Source: Simmondsia chinensis (Eukaryota > Streptophyta > Magnoliopsida > Caryophyllales > Simmondsiaceae). Taken from it: a DNA stretch of 64,000 bases. The number at the start of each line of letters is the position of its first letter. Positions within the stretch are counted from its first letter, which is position 1. Below, one piece after another: positions 34,563 to 46,906 of this stretch. The stretch is taken from assembly GCA_018398585.1 (NCBI GenBank), contig JAGTTD010000001.1, forward strand, positions 21,283,750 through 21,347,749, given 5' to 3'. Made by a program: the position numbers and the translations under genes. Under the pieces are notes generated by a model that searched no databases, had not been told where the DNA came from, and saw only the letters and a program-made list of their open reading frames with translations.

Positions 34563-36517
34563 TGTTGGGACGAATTTCAAAAATTTTCTCTAATTTAGTA
34601 AACTTAACGCAGCGTAAGGGTTTAAAATTCTTAATTTTAAACCTAAGATTGATTAAAATTCTTAATTTTAAATCTACAGATTTAAATATCTAATTTAAAT
34701 CTACCAGCCTCTATTCTAATACATTCATAACAATTACAAGAATTTAATCAAGCATAATAAGAATACAGTAAATAAATAGAAAAGTGAAAATTTTAAAGAG
34801 AAGGAAAGAAAGACATACTTAAAATTGCTCCAAATAAAGAATACCGAAAGAATAACAATTATCTCAAAGAAAGCTGAGAGAACCAAGAGAACCAGCCTTT
34901 TACGCAATGACCTCGAAACACTTGGAGAGTGAGCTCCGAAAAATATTAAAATTGAGGAAAGAAAATTTTCACTAGAAATTTTTTCTCTCCCACTAGGTCT
35001 CCGAAAGTAAACACTTTTAAGAACCTTTAATTTTTTTCAATTCTAAATTGAATGCCAAACCATGAAATAGGTACCCATATCTATAGTAGTATATTGGTGC
35101 GAAAAATTGCAAATATTTTGATGTGGGATTTGTACACTTTAAAACAAAACGTGTTGTATCAATTAAAAACAAATCCAAAACGCAGCATTTCACCACAGTT
35201 CAAAACTGTGTTAATTTTAAACTTTATCCACGTGCCACGTGGTGGGCCGTGATAAGCCCGCCTTCGTGCACAAAGATTGCCCCAGGGCCACCAAACGCAC
35301 AACACATGTTGCGCGCTGGTTGGTCCATCCGCATATTTATCTCTTTTTTTTTGGGACTTTGTTTCACATATGTAAAATTTCATCTTATAAATTTTAATTT
35401 TCAAAAAACAATATTTTATTCATAATTTAAAATTTTTTTATTCATCTTGTGAATAATGTTTGGCAAATTAAGTTTACTCATCTCATGAATAAATAATTCA
35501 TCACATGAATTCTTTAATATTTTTTCGATGATAATAAATATAGAGGCTTGTGCAGGGGCCTCAGGAACAATTTAAATCTGGCTCTAAATGGGCCAAATTA
35601 ATTATCAACTCATGATAAAATTTAATTACCATTTAATGGGACTTAATTCCACTAAATAATTCCCACTACACTCTAGACTAAAAACATTTATTCGATATTT
35701 CCTAAATAGACTGTATTGATGACAACAAGCCCTCCACTAGATGCCTATGACAAAGAATAAATATAACTACTATTTATTATCCTTCTCACAACTTCTCCAT
35801 TAGTTACCGACTTCCCCTTCACTGAATAATTCATTTATACTTGAACATATTTATAGTATAAATTCCAAATGTCAAACACTTGGAATATTTTGGCTAAAAA
35901 TTTTGAACTATTCAAATACTTGCGCATCAACTTAGGGGACAATCCGTATCTCATAAGAGATTATAGATTCCATATTGAATACCTAATCCTTGTCACACTT
36001 CACGCCACTATCCAGTGTACGTGAGAAGTTAGTCATTCATTTAGACCTTAGATTTAGAGTCGCTGTTCAAACAGTACAACATGAATCACTCATCTCCGAT
36101 GGTAGTCTTGAAATGAGAAACTCACATGGTCCAACTCAGTGCGTCAATCTTATTAAACACACCAGCATAACACTTTTGGATCGCCATCCACATGACCACG
36201 ACAAGTCATCTACAATGTCACGTTAAGCATACAAGTGGTCCAAAATTGTCTTTGACTACGAGTCTTTTAAACAAAAATCCATACCATTTATTCCAAGTCT
36301 ATCTGTGGGTTAATCTCATAAACCACTTAGAACAAACATGTAAATTGTAGTCTAAGGACTACATTCATCTCATGGATGTTATTAAAAAGAAAATCACATG
36401 CAGTATAAATGCTCACTTATACAAATTTAACAAGGAAACGACTGGAATTCAATATTATTCATTGGTAAAATAACATTTACAGGACAAATTTGAATTTTTA
36501 GGACACAGTTCCTAACA
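34563..36517 (-). repeat. Solo copia LTR (1,955 bp), antisense inside C2
   Basis: On the minus strand it starts TGTTAGGAACTGTGTCC and ends ATTCGTCCCAACA. It is of the same family as the C2 LTRs but inverted. It splits the integrase-RT connection between SGR(K) and VSTPDRFMA. The flanking five bases (GGAAG and GTTAG) agree at only three positions, so the TSD is eroded or the left edge is shifted. Confidence 0.88.
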
Positions 36518-37925
36518 GTTAGCACACCTGATAGGTTCATGGCATGAGCATTAATGGTTGACCATGACATTGAATCTAATCCTCTCTGCTACAATAAGGA
36601 AATTAAAGACAAGGATGCTGACCAGTGGGTCTTTGCAATGAAATCTGAGATAGGATCTATATATTCTAATTTGGAATAAGCTTTTGTAGAGGCACCTGTT
36701 GGTATTAAACCCATTGGTTGTACATGGGTCTACAAGAAAAAAAATAGGAGTGGACGAGAAGGTAGAGACCTTCAAGGCAAAAATGGTTGCTAAGGGTTTT
36801 ACCCAAAAGGAAGGAATTGATTATGATGAGACCTTCTCACCAATAGCCATGTTAAAGTCCATAAGGATACTCCTATCCGTTGCAGCTCATTATGATTATT
36901 AGATTTGGCAAATGGATGTCGAAATGGCCTTTTTGAATGGTCATCTTAAAGAAGACATTTATATGATGCAACCAGATGGTTTTATTGGGAATATAGCATG
37001 CAAACTAAAGCAAGCATCATGCTCATGGAATATTTGATTCAATGAAGTGATTAAGTCTTATGATTTTGAGCAATTGGTTGACGAACCATGCATATACAAA
37101 CAACATCAAGAGAAAGTAGGGACTTTCTTAGTATTGTATGTCAACAATATACTACTCATTTGGAATGATGTAGGGTGTTGTCAGCTGTAAAGATTTGGTT
37201 GTCAAGTCAGTTTGATATGAAGGACTTAGGAGAAGCCAGCTATATTCTTGGGATCAAGGTTTTGTGAGATCGTAAGAGTAGGATGGTGAGACTTTCTCAA
37301 GCCACTTATACTGACAAGATGTTGTCAAGGTATCACATAGAGGACTCTAAGAAAGGGATATTACCCTTCAAGCACGGAGTCTCTATTTCTTTAGAGCAGT
37401 GTCCTAAGACACCTCAAGAGGAAGAGTAGATGAAAAATGTTCCATATGCTTCGGCAGGGGGAAACCAAATGTATGTCATGTTGTGCACGAGACTACATAT
37501 CTGCTATGCTTTTGGTATAGTAAGCAGATATCAGTCTAACTCGGGACTGATGCATTGGGTGGCAGTGAGGTATATTCTCAAGTACTTGAGAAGAACTAGA
37601 GATTATATGCTGGTCTTTCATGGTGACTAGCTGGTTCCAGGTGGCTATACGGATTCAGACTTCCAGTCAGATAGAGGTGCCAGACGTTTAACGTCTAGAT
37701 ATGTCTTTACCCTTGGAGGAGGAGCCATTTGTGGGAGGAGTGTCAAGTAGTCTTGTATTGCTAACTCCACCACGGAGGTCGAACATGTTGTAGCTTTAAA
37801 AGCTTCAAGGAAGGCGTGTTGGTTCAGATAGAGTAATTGACTTCATAAAGACTTTGACTCAAAAGTCCTTTGAATCACACTTAGATGGGATGGGTATAAA
37901 GTGTACAGTAAATTGGATTCAGGAC
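36518..37925 (+). pseudogene. C2 reverse transcriptase and RNase H
   Basis: The RT starts with VSTPDRFMA, then DADQWVFAMKSEIGSIYSN and [12 protein letters not shown]. It goes on through [34 protein letters not shown] and LVLYVNNILL (the YVDD of the family is YVNN here, which would kill catalysis). RNase H begins near 37,640 (YTDSDFQSDRGARR). A deletion joins ASRKACWFR directly to KTLTQKSFESHLDGMGM, removing most of its C-terminal part. Many stops. Confidence 0.85.
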
Positions 37926-37936
37926 AATGGGGAGAT

Positions 37937-39969
37937 TGTTAGAAATAGTGTCTTGAAAATCCAGATTTATTTTTTAATATTATTATATTAATGAATAAAA
38001 TTGAAGTTTCAGTCATTTTCTCGTTAAATTGGTTTAAGCGAGCATATATGTTGCATGTGGTTTTCTTTTAAGCCTCATCCATGGGATGGACAAAGTCCTC
38101 AGATTACATTTTACATATTTGTTTTAAGTGGATAATGAGATTAAGCTACAGACAGACTTGGAAAAAATGGTATGGAATGTCATTTGAATAACTTGTGGTC
38201 GGTACTAAGTTTGGAGTACTTGTCTATTAAGATCCTCAACACTTTATATGACTTGTTTTCGTCATGTGGATGGTGATCCAAAAGTGTTAGGTTGGTGTGT
38301 TTAAAAAGATTGGCACACTGAGTTGGACCATGTGAGTTGTTTGTTTCTAGACTACTATCGGAGATGAGTTATTCATGCTGTACTGTTTGAATGACGACTC
38401 TAAATCCTGAGAGTATTTTGGACTTGTGCATGAAAGGTTAGTTACTTTCGTGTACTATAAGTAATGTCTAGACAAATGACTGAATTCTTACGTACACTGG
38501 GCAGCGGTGTGAAGTGTGATAAGGATCAAGCATTCAATATGGAATCTACAATATTTTATGAGATATAGATGTCCCCTTAGTTGATTTTCAAGTGTTTGAA
38601 TGACTCGCAATCTTTGGCCAAAGTGTTCTAAGTGTTTGACAATTGAAATTTATACTGTGAATATGTTCAAGTATAAATGAATTATTCAGTAAATGGTGAG
38701 TCAGGAACTAATGAAAAAGTTGTGAGAAAAATAATGGTAGTAGTTATAATTTTTTTTTGTCATGGACGTCTAGTAGAGGGATTGTTGTCATCAATACAGT
38801 CTAATTGGGAATTATTGATTAAATGTCTCAAGTCTAGCGTGCAATTCAATTTATTTAGTGGAATTAAGTCCTATTAAATGGTAATTAAATTTTATCATGA
38901 GATGGTAATTAATTTAACCCATTTGGAGCCATATTTAAATAGTCCTTGAGGTCCCTATGCAAGCCTCTGTCTTTATTACCATCGAAAAAATATTAAAGAG
39001 TTCATGACATAAATTATTTATTCATGAGATGACTAAATTTAAATTTGCCAAACATTACTAATGAAATGAATAAAAGTCAAAAACTATGAAATAAAATAAT
39101 TTTTTGAAAAATTAAAATTCATAAAATAAATTTTTACATGTGGCAAACAAAGCAAAACAAAAAAAAGGGGCCGAAAATGGCATAGGGGTCGCAATCCGTG
39201 CGCACTGCAACATAAGAACAAGTGCGCAACACGTGTCACACTTCAACTCGTTCTTTTGGCTATCTGCGTGATAGCGTGTGGACCAATCGTCGCCCACCAC
39301 GTGGCACCTTGTATGAGTATTTTAATGCGCTTTTTGGCCTGAGCTGAAATGTGGCGATTTAGATTTGTTTTATTATAAAACGCGGCATTTTGCTTTATGC
39401 TTTTGCGTCCCACATCGATTTTCTTGGATTTTTTCGCTCCAGTATCCCACTCTTTAATTAGGAGTACCGATTTTATGTTTTGGCATTCAATTAAAAATAA
39501 AAAAATAAAAGGTTTCTGGAAGTACTGATTTACAGAGACATAATTGGAGAGAAAATTTTCCTTTAAAATTTTTCTTTCCTCAGTTTAATATTTTTTTGGA
39601 ACCCAGTCTTTGGGTGTTTTGAGGTCATTGTGTAGAAGGCTGCTGGGTCTCGGTGTTCTCTTAGTTTTCTCAGCTTTCTTGGAGTAATTTATTATCATTC
39701 TACATTCTTATTTTGGAGCTGTTCCAGATATTCTTCTTTCCTTCTCTATTAAGTTTTTCGTTTTTCTATTAATTTATAGTTTTCTTATTATACAAATTAT
39801 AGTTCTTGTAATTATTATTAATATATTAGAGTAGAGGCCTGTAGATTTAAATTAGAAATTTAAATGTAGATTTAAATTAGAAATTTAAATCTTTAGATTT
39901 ATAATTAGAAATTTCAAATCAACCTTAGATTTAAAATTAAGAATTTAAAACCCTTTCGCTGCGTTAACA
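37937..39969 (+). repeat. C2 3' LTR (2,033 bp)
   Basis: It starts TGTTAGAAATAGTGTC after the purine tract AATGGGGAGAT (37,926-37,936) and ends CTGCGTTAACA. It is longer than the 5' LTR, partly through a segment around 39,310-39,450 that the 5' copy lacks. Confidence 0.9.
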
Positions 39970-40206
39970 AAGAAATGTTCTCAATTTTATACTATGACAT
40001 GGTTCCCCAGGTTGACTTGTGTATTTATGGTATTTATCTGTCATTTTTCTTTTTGGTCCTTACATGTGTCCCTCAAATGAGGTTATGCTTCTATTTATCA
40101 CTCTTAAAAATGTTTGATTTATTGGTTCTTGTTCCATCCTTTTCTGGGAAATAAAAGGGAGGAGATAGTTTATATATATATATATATATTCCAAGTGCAG
40201 ACTAGT
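39970..40206. other. Non-coding spacer right of C2
   Basis: AT-rich, with a (TA)n run at 40,172-40,189. No gene was recognised. Confidence 0.4.
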
Positions 40207-40215
40207 AGTGAAGAT

Positions 40216-40288
40216 TCAGACTTAGCCGAGTGGTAAAAAATATCTCCACCTAACATGCAGCTCGCGTGTTCGAACCTCTTGACAAGTA
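40216..40288 (+). repeat. tRNA-like unit 1 of a tandem array
   Basis: An A-box-like TTAGCCGAGTGG (40,222-40,233) and a B-box-like TGTTCGAACCT (40,267-40,277) lie 44 bases apart, the spacing of an intronless tRNA gene. The A-box part looks like a class II (Leu/Ser) tRNA. The stems are degenerate, so it is not called a working tRNA gene. Units 2 and 3 follow beyond the LINE. Confidence 0.55.
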
Positions 40289-40362
40289 AACTGTTTTTAA
40301 TTTTCGTATCCTTTTATATATATTTTTTTTTTAACACAAGAAAGCCCGAGAGTAAGACTACA

Positions 40363-41710
40363 TTCCACTAAAATCCTGCATAACAAAGTCCACTAACTGG
40401 GGTGAAGGATGGATCCACCAGTTGTGGTTACAACGATGATCAAGTTGTGACCTAGTAACCCAATGTGCAACAGTATTATAACACCTAGGAATCCAACAAA
40501 AGGAAGCCGAGACAAAAAAAAAATTAAAAAAAAAAAATAAACCATACTTAACAAAGAATAAAGATCATCGATAATTGAGCATATTTCCCAAGGGCAGCAC
40601 ATACGAGAATTGATGACATCAATAACGATTTTGTTATCGGACTCAATGCAAATGGGGTTAAAAGCCTGTTGCGGCATCTAGGTCCCCACCTTCCCATGAT
40701 ACTATAAAGATTAATGTCGATGCTGTAGCAGCAACCAAAGCGGGTTGGTCCTCGGTCAATCCATAAAAGCAATAAAATCAAGCACATAAGGCTGACCATG
40801 GAACTCGTGAATGATAGAGGACCACCATCTTCGCAAGCCTTCGAACCCAATATGAGTGGGCTTGAACCCTAAGTTTGATGTAAACCACGTTGCTTTAGTG
40901 AAAGAACAAAGGAAGAGAATGTGATCAATGGATTCCTCCTTCTCGCTGCATCTTGGACAAGAGGGATCAATGCAAATGTTTCTACAAAAAAGATTGACCC
41001 TAGTAGCAAGGGCGTTGAATAATGCTCTCCACATAAAATTTTAGATCTTTGCAGAGTCTTTAAGATCCCAGATATGCTTGATGCTCATGTCATGGTATGA
41101 GTGCAAACTAGAAGGACCCTCTCAGCTCCGAGGCAAACTGTTCATGGAGTTCCAAACTGCATATCCAGACTTAACGAAATGGCACCTGGACAAGGAAGGG
41201 ACCCTCATGAGCTTATCATCATGGCCACGATTAGAAACGATAGTGGATCGAATACGATCAGCAACATATTGGGGAAAGAGGGATGTTAGCATACTTTCTT
41301 TCCATCTTCTAGATTGGTGGCATATGAGGTCGGACACTCTATCTAGGAAAAAAACACTAGGAGCTTGCGGTTGAAAAGGGGCGGTGGGGACCCCGAGAAT
41401 CTAGTGATCATTCCAAATATCAATGTTTTCACCACTCTTGGCGTTCCACCTCAACACTTTCGCAATAAAGTCTCTTCATTCTATGATGCTTCTTCAACCC
41501 CAACAAGGGTTGCTTCCCACTTTCGCATAAAACCCTTTGAGTATGCAAACCCAAAGCATTAGGGTTATTAATGGCTCTCCAGACCAGTTTGACCAGAAAA
41601 GCAATATTCACTCCCACAAGGTCCCGTAGTCCTAGACCCCCCCACGCCTTTTGGTTTTGAAATCTTTTCCCAACTAACCCAATGGATACCTCTGTCGTTC
41701 GGGCCACCCC
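40363..41710 (-). pseudogene. LINE ORF2, C-terminal part
   Basis: Minus strand after the E1 break: NDRGIHWVSWEKISKPK, frameshift near 41,650, QKAWGGLGLRDLVGVNIAFL. The zf-RVT zinc-binding region follows (WRALFNALATRVNLFCRNIC, then CPRCSEKEESIDHILFLC) at about 40,880-41,035. An RNase H-like domain comes last (ICIESDNKIVIDVINSR) near 40,590-40,655. The frame ends near 40,363 after QLVDFVMQDF. An A-rich stretch at 40,510-40,540 causes a further frameshift. Confidence 0.88.
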
Positions 41711-42079
41711 TATTATGATCAAGCTGCGTTTGAGCATTAAACTCATCAGAATTCTACGCTTTGATGGTAGTTAGCCACAGTGGTTCAATTATTAGTTAAT
41801 TGTTAGTTTGGCGCCATTTTAGTTGTTAGTTAATAAGTCAACATGAGCTTGAGTCTAGATGCATTGAATAGCAAGATATTTTACTCTCCTTGCACAGGTT
41901 GTTCCCAATTGTGTATAAAGAGTGTGCTCTCTTGTAATTGACATTCATTGAATAGAAAATTGATCTCTTTCCTCTCTCAACCCTAATTTCTTTCTAATTC
42001 TCATCTCTTTCACTTCTCTTCTCATCTCATACTCTCTTATCCTTAGGTTATGATTCAAGCTTAATCTTGAATCATAACA
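41711..42079 (+). repeat. E1 5' LTR (369 bp) with terminal hairpin
   Basis: It starts TATTATGATCAAG (TG mutated to TA) and ends ATCATAACA. A TATA-like GTATAAAG lies at 41,913-41,920. The last 33 bases contain a perfect 13-base inverted repeat with a 6-base loop: GTTATGATTCAAG (42,047-42,059) and CTTGAATCATAAC (42,066-42,078). The primer site TGGTATCAGGGC follows at 42,082-42,093, one change from the tRNA-Met consensus. Confidence 0.92.
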
Positions 42080-42162
42080 ATTGGTATCAGGGCTTGTATT
42101 AGTTGCTGATTGATTGTTAAACTGATTGACTGGAGCTAGTTAGACGAAAAAGAGTGTACCAA

Positions 42163-43752
42163 TGGCTGGTGGCGTTACAACTAGAGCAAATGCTGCTGCT
42201 AATGCTACGTATGCTGCTGTTGCTGGCGTAAATGCTAGAGTTACTATAGAGGTCAATCAATTTGAGCAATTAAGACTTCAAATGGAGGAGATGTTTGTTA
42301 AAATGCAGCAATCATAGGATCAAAAGCTTGTTGAAAGGTTAGATCAACATTCTCAGCAAATTGAAGTGAAGATTCATAGATTATAACGTCATATTACTAG
42401 ATAGAATTTGCATATGGGAGCTGGAGCATTGTTAGTTGCTAGTCAACACGATCGTCCTCCGGATGTCATGCAACCTTAGGCATCAGAAGCAGCTATTAGT
42501 CAACATGATCGTCCTCTGGATATTATGCAACCTCAGACATCAGGAGCTAGTGAAAATGGAACAGTTAGTGTAGTGGTAATGGATTCAGGCAGCCTCGAGT
42601 TGAAATTAAATCGTTTGATGGCAAGCAACCTCAGTCTTGGATAAGAAGATGCGAGAGATATTTTCATTTCTATCATATAGATGAGGCAAAGAAGGTGGAA
42701 TTAGCGGCTGTTTACCTCCATGGAGATCAGGAGGTGTGGTTCTATAGCCTCATTCATAGTAATCCTTCATTGTCTTAGCTTGAATTTGTGGAAGAATTGT
42801 GTGACAGATACGGTGATGAAGATCCAAGTGATATTGTGGATAACTTTAATAAAGTGGTGCAAACTACAACAGTAAGAGAGTATATGACAAGGTTTGAGAA
42901 CTTAAGAGCAAGGATGATGCCTGTCAACCCTGGTGCGAGTGAAGCTTACTATGTCTCGAGTTTTATCAGTGGCCTTAAGCCAAAAATTAAGAACCTTGTC
43001 AAAGCCTTGAGTCTTGGAACATTGTCCAAAGCCTATGCAAAAGCCAAGTTGTTTGAATCTATTGTTTAGGCAACATCTGATGGTCAAAGAAGAAGTAGCC
43101 AAGCTCCTTATCAGAATGCACCTGCAAGGTCTAAGACTATGAGCGTGGAGGAAAAGAAAGCCCAAAGATTGTGTTTTAAATGTAATCAATGATACTTCTT
43201 TGGACATAAGTGTAATCCCAAGCTCTTTATGTCAGCAATTGGAGCAGAGGCAGAGGAAGATACTAAAGAGTTGGAGATGGAAGCTGGACTGAATGAACAA
43301 GAAGAGGAATTGCAAGATGAACTTATAGATGATGAAATGGATATCTCTGTTAAAGCTTTAACTGGGAATGGATCTAATAATACTATAAGGATCAAGGGAG
43401 AGGCAGGATGCAAACCTATTCGGATTTTGATAGACAGTGGGAATACTCACAACTTTGTTAATCCCAAAGTTGTGAGGAAAGTGGGCCATGAAGTGATTAA
43501 GACAAGTCCTCAAGCTGTGACCGTAGCTAATAGGAATTTGATACTAACTCAAACAAAATGCCAAGGATTCAGTTGGAAAATGCAAAATCACCAGTTTGTG
43601 TATGACTTCAAGACTCTGCAATTGGGAGGCCATGACATGGTTCTCAGGGTTGATTGTATGAAGACATTCAGCCCACTGATTTTTGATTTCTCTCAGCTAT
43701 CAGTGATGCAAGAGAGTACTATTAGGCTGCAAGGAATTGTTAAGCAAGCTTA
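42163..43752 (+). pseudogene. E1 gag and protease
   Basis: The ATG at 42,163 opens MAGGVTTRANAAANATYAAV. Stops and a frameshift break the linker. The gag core (SFDGKQPQSWIRRCERYFHF, then LHGDQEVWFYSL) runs from about 42,600, with TTTVREYMTRFENLRARMM near 42,860. The zinc knuckle near 43,170-43,212 reads CFKCNQ, stop, then FFGHKC. The protease active site is IRILIDSGNTHNFV near 43,420, with DSG intact. The frame ends at a TAG at 43,750-43,752. Confidence 0.88.
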
Positions 43753-43787
43753 GTTGCAATTGATGAAAGGGGGGAAAAAAAAAAAAG

Positions 43788-46720
43788 ATGGGGGTGATCA
43801 AGAAGAGAACTTATCAGTGGATAGGGCAACTGTTCTCTATAACACATTCTGAGGCTGAGGTGCATCCTCATCCTACAATTGGCAAATTGATTGATGAAAA
43901 CAAGAAATTGTTTGGGCAACTAGTATCCTTACCTCCCAAGAGGACTCTTGATCATGCAATACCCTTGAAGTCCAATTCAGATCCAGTGAATCTAAGGCCA
44001 TATAAGTATCCTCATTCGCAAAACACTGAGATAGAAAAGCAAGTTGAGGAGCTGCTGAAGACCAATTTTATCTGACATAGACATAGCCCTTTTGCTTCAC
44101 CAGTTATATTAGTTAAGAAGAAGGATGGAATTGCTAGAGTGTGCATCAACTACTAATAGCTCAATTCACTTACAATCAAAGATAAGTTTCCCATCCCAAT
44201 TAATGATGACCTTCTGGATGAACTTCACAGTTCACATTACTTCTCTAAGTTAGATCTGCGACAAGGATATTATCAAATCAGAGTCTTGATGCAGGACACA
44301 TACAAGACTACCTTCAGAACTCATCGTGGACACTACAAATTTTTGGTGATGCCATTTGGATTGACAAATGCTTCAGCCACATTCCAGGCTTTTGACGAAT
44401 GATGTGTTCAAGGCACTCCTGAGGAAATTTGAACTGGTTTTCTTCGATGACATTCTGATTTACAATGCAACTTTTAAGGACCATATGGCTCATTTGAGAC
44501 AAGTGCTCAGTATTATGCACAGTCATAAACTTTATGCTAAGCTCTCCAAGTGCTCTTTTGCTCAGCTTCAAGTGCAGTATCTTGGTCATATCATCTCCTG
44601 GGATATCCATAGATCCTTTAAAAGTACAAGCCATGAAGGACCAGCCAACCCCTGTTACTTTGAAGCAATTAAGAGGATTCTTAGGCTTGATTTATTATTG
44701 CAGGAAATTTGTAGCTAGTTATGGTGTAATTGCTAAACAATTGACTGACCTTTTCAAGAAAGATGCTTTTCTGTGGTCAGATGCAGCTCAAGGTTCCTTT
44801 GAAGGCAGCAATGTGTTTCAGCAACAGTGTTGGCTATGCTAGAGTTCAGCAAGAATTTTATTCTGGAGACTGATGCTTGTGGTAAAGGAATTGGAGCTAT
44901 CTTAGCTCAGAAAGGAAGGCCAGTGGCCTATATCAGTCAAGCCCTTAGTCTAAAGCATTTGGAGTTATCCATATACGAGAAAGAGTATCTGGCTATTCTC
45001 TTGGCAGTTAAGAAATGGAGACATTTCATGGAAGGGCAACATTTTATCATTAAATTGGATCATCAGAGTCTCAAATACTTGTTGGAGCAGAATATTATAA
45101 CCAGTGCAAAGGCTTGATGAAGATGATTGGACTGGACTATTCTATTGAATATTTGAAAGGAAAGGAGAATCCTGAAGCAGATGCACTATCTCGCAGGTTG
45201 GAAGAGACTGAACCTGGGTTTTGTGGTGCTGTGTCAATTGTATTACCAGCTAGGATGGAAGATGTATATAAATCATATGAAAAAGATAGCTTTGCTCAAG
45301 AATGTGTGGCAGCCTTTAGCATCAATAAGGCCTCTTCTGTAGCAGATGCTGATATTACAGTAGTAAAGGGAATCATCAGAGGGAAGGGGAAGTTGTATAT
45401 AGGATCAACAACAGATTTGAGGAGACAGACCATTGATGCTTCTAATGACTCTGCTTGGGGAGGCCATTCTGGCATTGAAGGGACTTATCAAAGACTCAAG
45501 AGTTACTTCAGCAAGGTTGGTATGAAAAGAGATGTAGTGCAATTTGTTCAATCATGTGAAGTATGTCAACAGGCAAAGTCAGATAGCAAGCAGTATCAAG
45601 GGTCTCTCTAGCCCCTTCCAATTCTTGATTATGCGTGGCAACATATAAGCTTGGACTTTATTGAAGGCTTGCCTAAGTCTGAGGGGAAGGAATTCATTTG
45701 GGTGGTGGTGGATCAATTCAACAAATTCAGCCACTTTGTTGCTTTGACTCGTCCAATCTCAGCTGAAAAACTTGCCAAAGCTTTCTTAGACAACATTTAC
45801 AAGCTTTATGGTTTAACTCTTTCCATTATTTCTGATCGTGACAGGATGTTCACCAACCCCTTTTGGCGTGAATTATTCCTTTTTTGGGCACTTCCTTAGC
45901 TATAAGTTCATCTCATCATTCTTAGACAGATGGACAAACAGAAAGGGCAAACTAATGTATTGAGCAATATCTAAGGAGCATGAAATTCTGCCATCCTAGG
46001 GAATGGTGTAGGTGGCTATCTTTGGAGGAATTTTGGTTCAACACACATGCCCGTTCATCCTTAGGCACCACACCTCTCAAGGCACTTTATGGATATGATC
46101 CTCCTTCTCCTTTGGTGCTACAAAAGATCACCACCTCAGTGCCTGAAATATCAGATTTATTGCTTCAGAGGAAGCAGCTGGTACAGCTTCTCAAGGATAA
46201 CCTGCATATGGCTCAAGCAAGAATGAAGTATTATACTGACAGGAAGCGTTTGGACAAATCTTTTGAAATGGGAGATTTGGTTTATTTGAAGCTACAACCT
46301 TACAGGCAATCCACAGTGTTAGTACGCAAGAATGTAAAACTCAGTGCACAATATTTTGGTCCTTACAAAGTGCTTGAGAAGCTGGGGAAGGTTGCTTATA
46401 AGTTAGAGTTACCTCCTAATTCATATGTTCATCTTATATTTCATGTTTCCCTTTTGAAGAAATATGTGCAAAAGGGAAGGTCTTGTTCTTCTGATCCTCC
46501 AAACGCAAGTTCTTGTGGAGCTCTTTTGCAGGTGTCTGCTGCAATACTGGACCCCCGGATGATTCAGCATTCAGGCGAGACGATTGAAGAAGTTCTGGTG
46601 CAGTAGAGTAATTTAGCTAAAGAAGATTCTACTTGGGAAGAGCGGAAGTTTATCCAAAGTCAGTTTCCTTCCTTTCATTCTTGGCACAAGAATGTTCTCA
46701 AGAGGGGAGCATTGTTATGA
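43788..46720 (+). pseudogene. E1 pol: RT, RNase H, integrase, chromodomain
   Basis: RT: TLDHAIPLKSNSDPVNLRPY, then [27 protein letters not shown] and VFFDDILIYN, where the catalytic pair is present. RNase H: FILETDACGKGIGAILAQ, then YEKEYLAILLAVKKWRHF. Integrase: HSGIEGTYQRLKSYF, then CEVCQQAK (HHCC), DFIEGLPKSEGKEFIWVVVD and ISDRDRMF, but the region with the catalytic glutamate is broken near 45,900. GPY/F: QYFGPYKVLEKLGKVAY. Chromodomain: IEEVLVQ, stop, SNLAKEDSTWEE. Frameshifts lie near 44,075, 44,395, 44,640 and 44,780. Confidence 0.9.
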
Positions 46721-46906
46721 TCGAGCTGCATTTGAGCATTAGACTCATCAGAACTCTGCATTTTGATGGTAGTTAGCTGCAGTGGTTCAATTGTTAGTTT
46801 GGCGCCATTTTGGTTGTTAGTTAATAAGTCGGTTTGAGCTTGAGTCTAGATGCATTGAATAGCTAGATATTTTGCTCTCCTTGCACCGATTGTTCCTAAA
46901 TGTATA
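46713..46906 (+). repeat. E1 3' LTR, left piece
   Basis: It starts TGTTATGATCGAGCTGC after the purine tract AAGAGGGGAGCAT (46,700-46,712) and is homologous to 41,711-41,915. It stops at the left copy of the E2 TSD (GTATA, 46,902-46,906). Confidence 0.92.

Larger units (their letters stand above)
29378..39969 (+). mobile_element. C2: large Ty1/copia element, TSD AAGAG/AAGAA
   Basis: Two LTRs (29,378-31,218 and 37,937-39,969) enclose gag, protease, integrase and RT/RNase H remnants. The flanks are AAGAG (29,373-29,377) and AAGAA (39,970-39,974), a 5-bp duplication with one change. Long LTRs of nearly 2 kb and the tRNA-Met primer site fit a Tork/Angela-type lineage (tentative). Two solo LTRs sit inside it, at 32,401-32,955 and 34,563-36,517. 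Confidence 0.9.

Noticed and set aside
43229..43753. An intact protease gene with the DSG motif kept
   Set aside because: The frame is open, but it is only the gag-protease tail of E1, which has stops on both sides, so no working product is expected.
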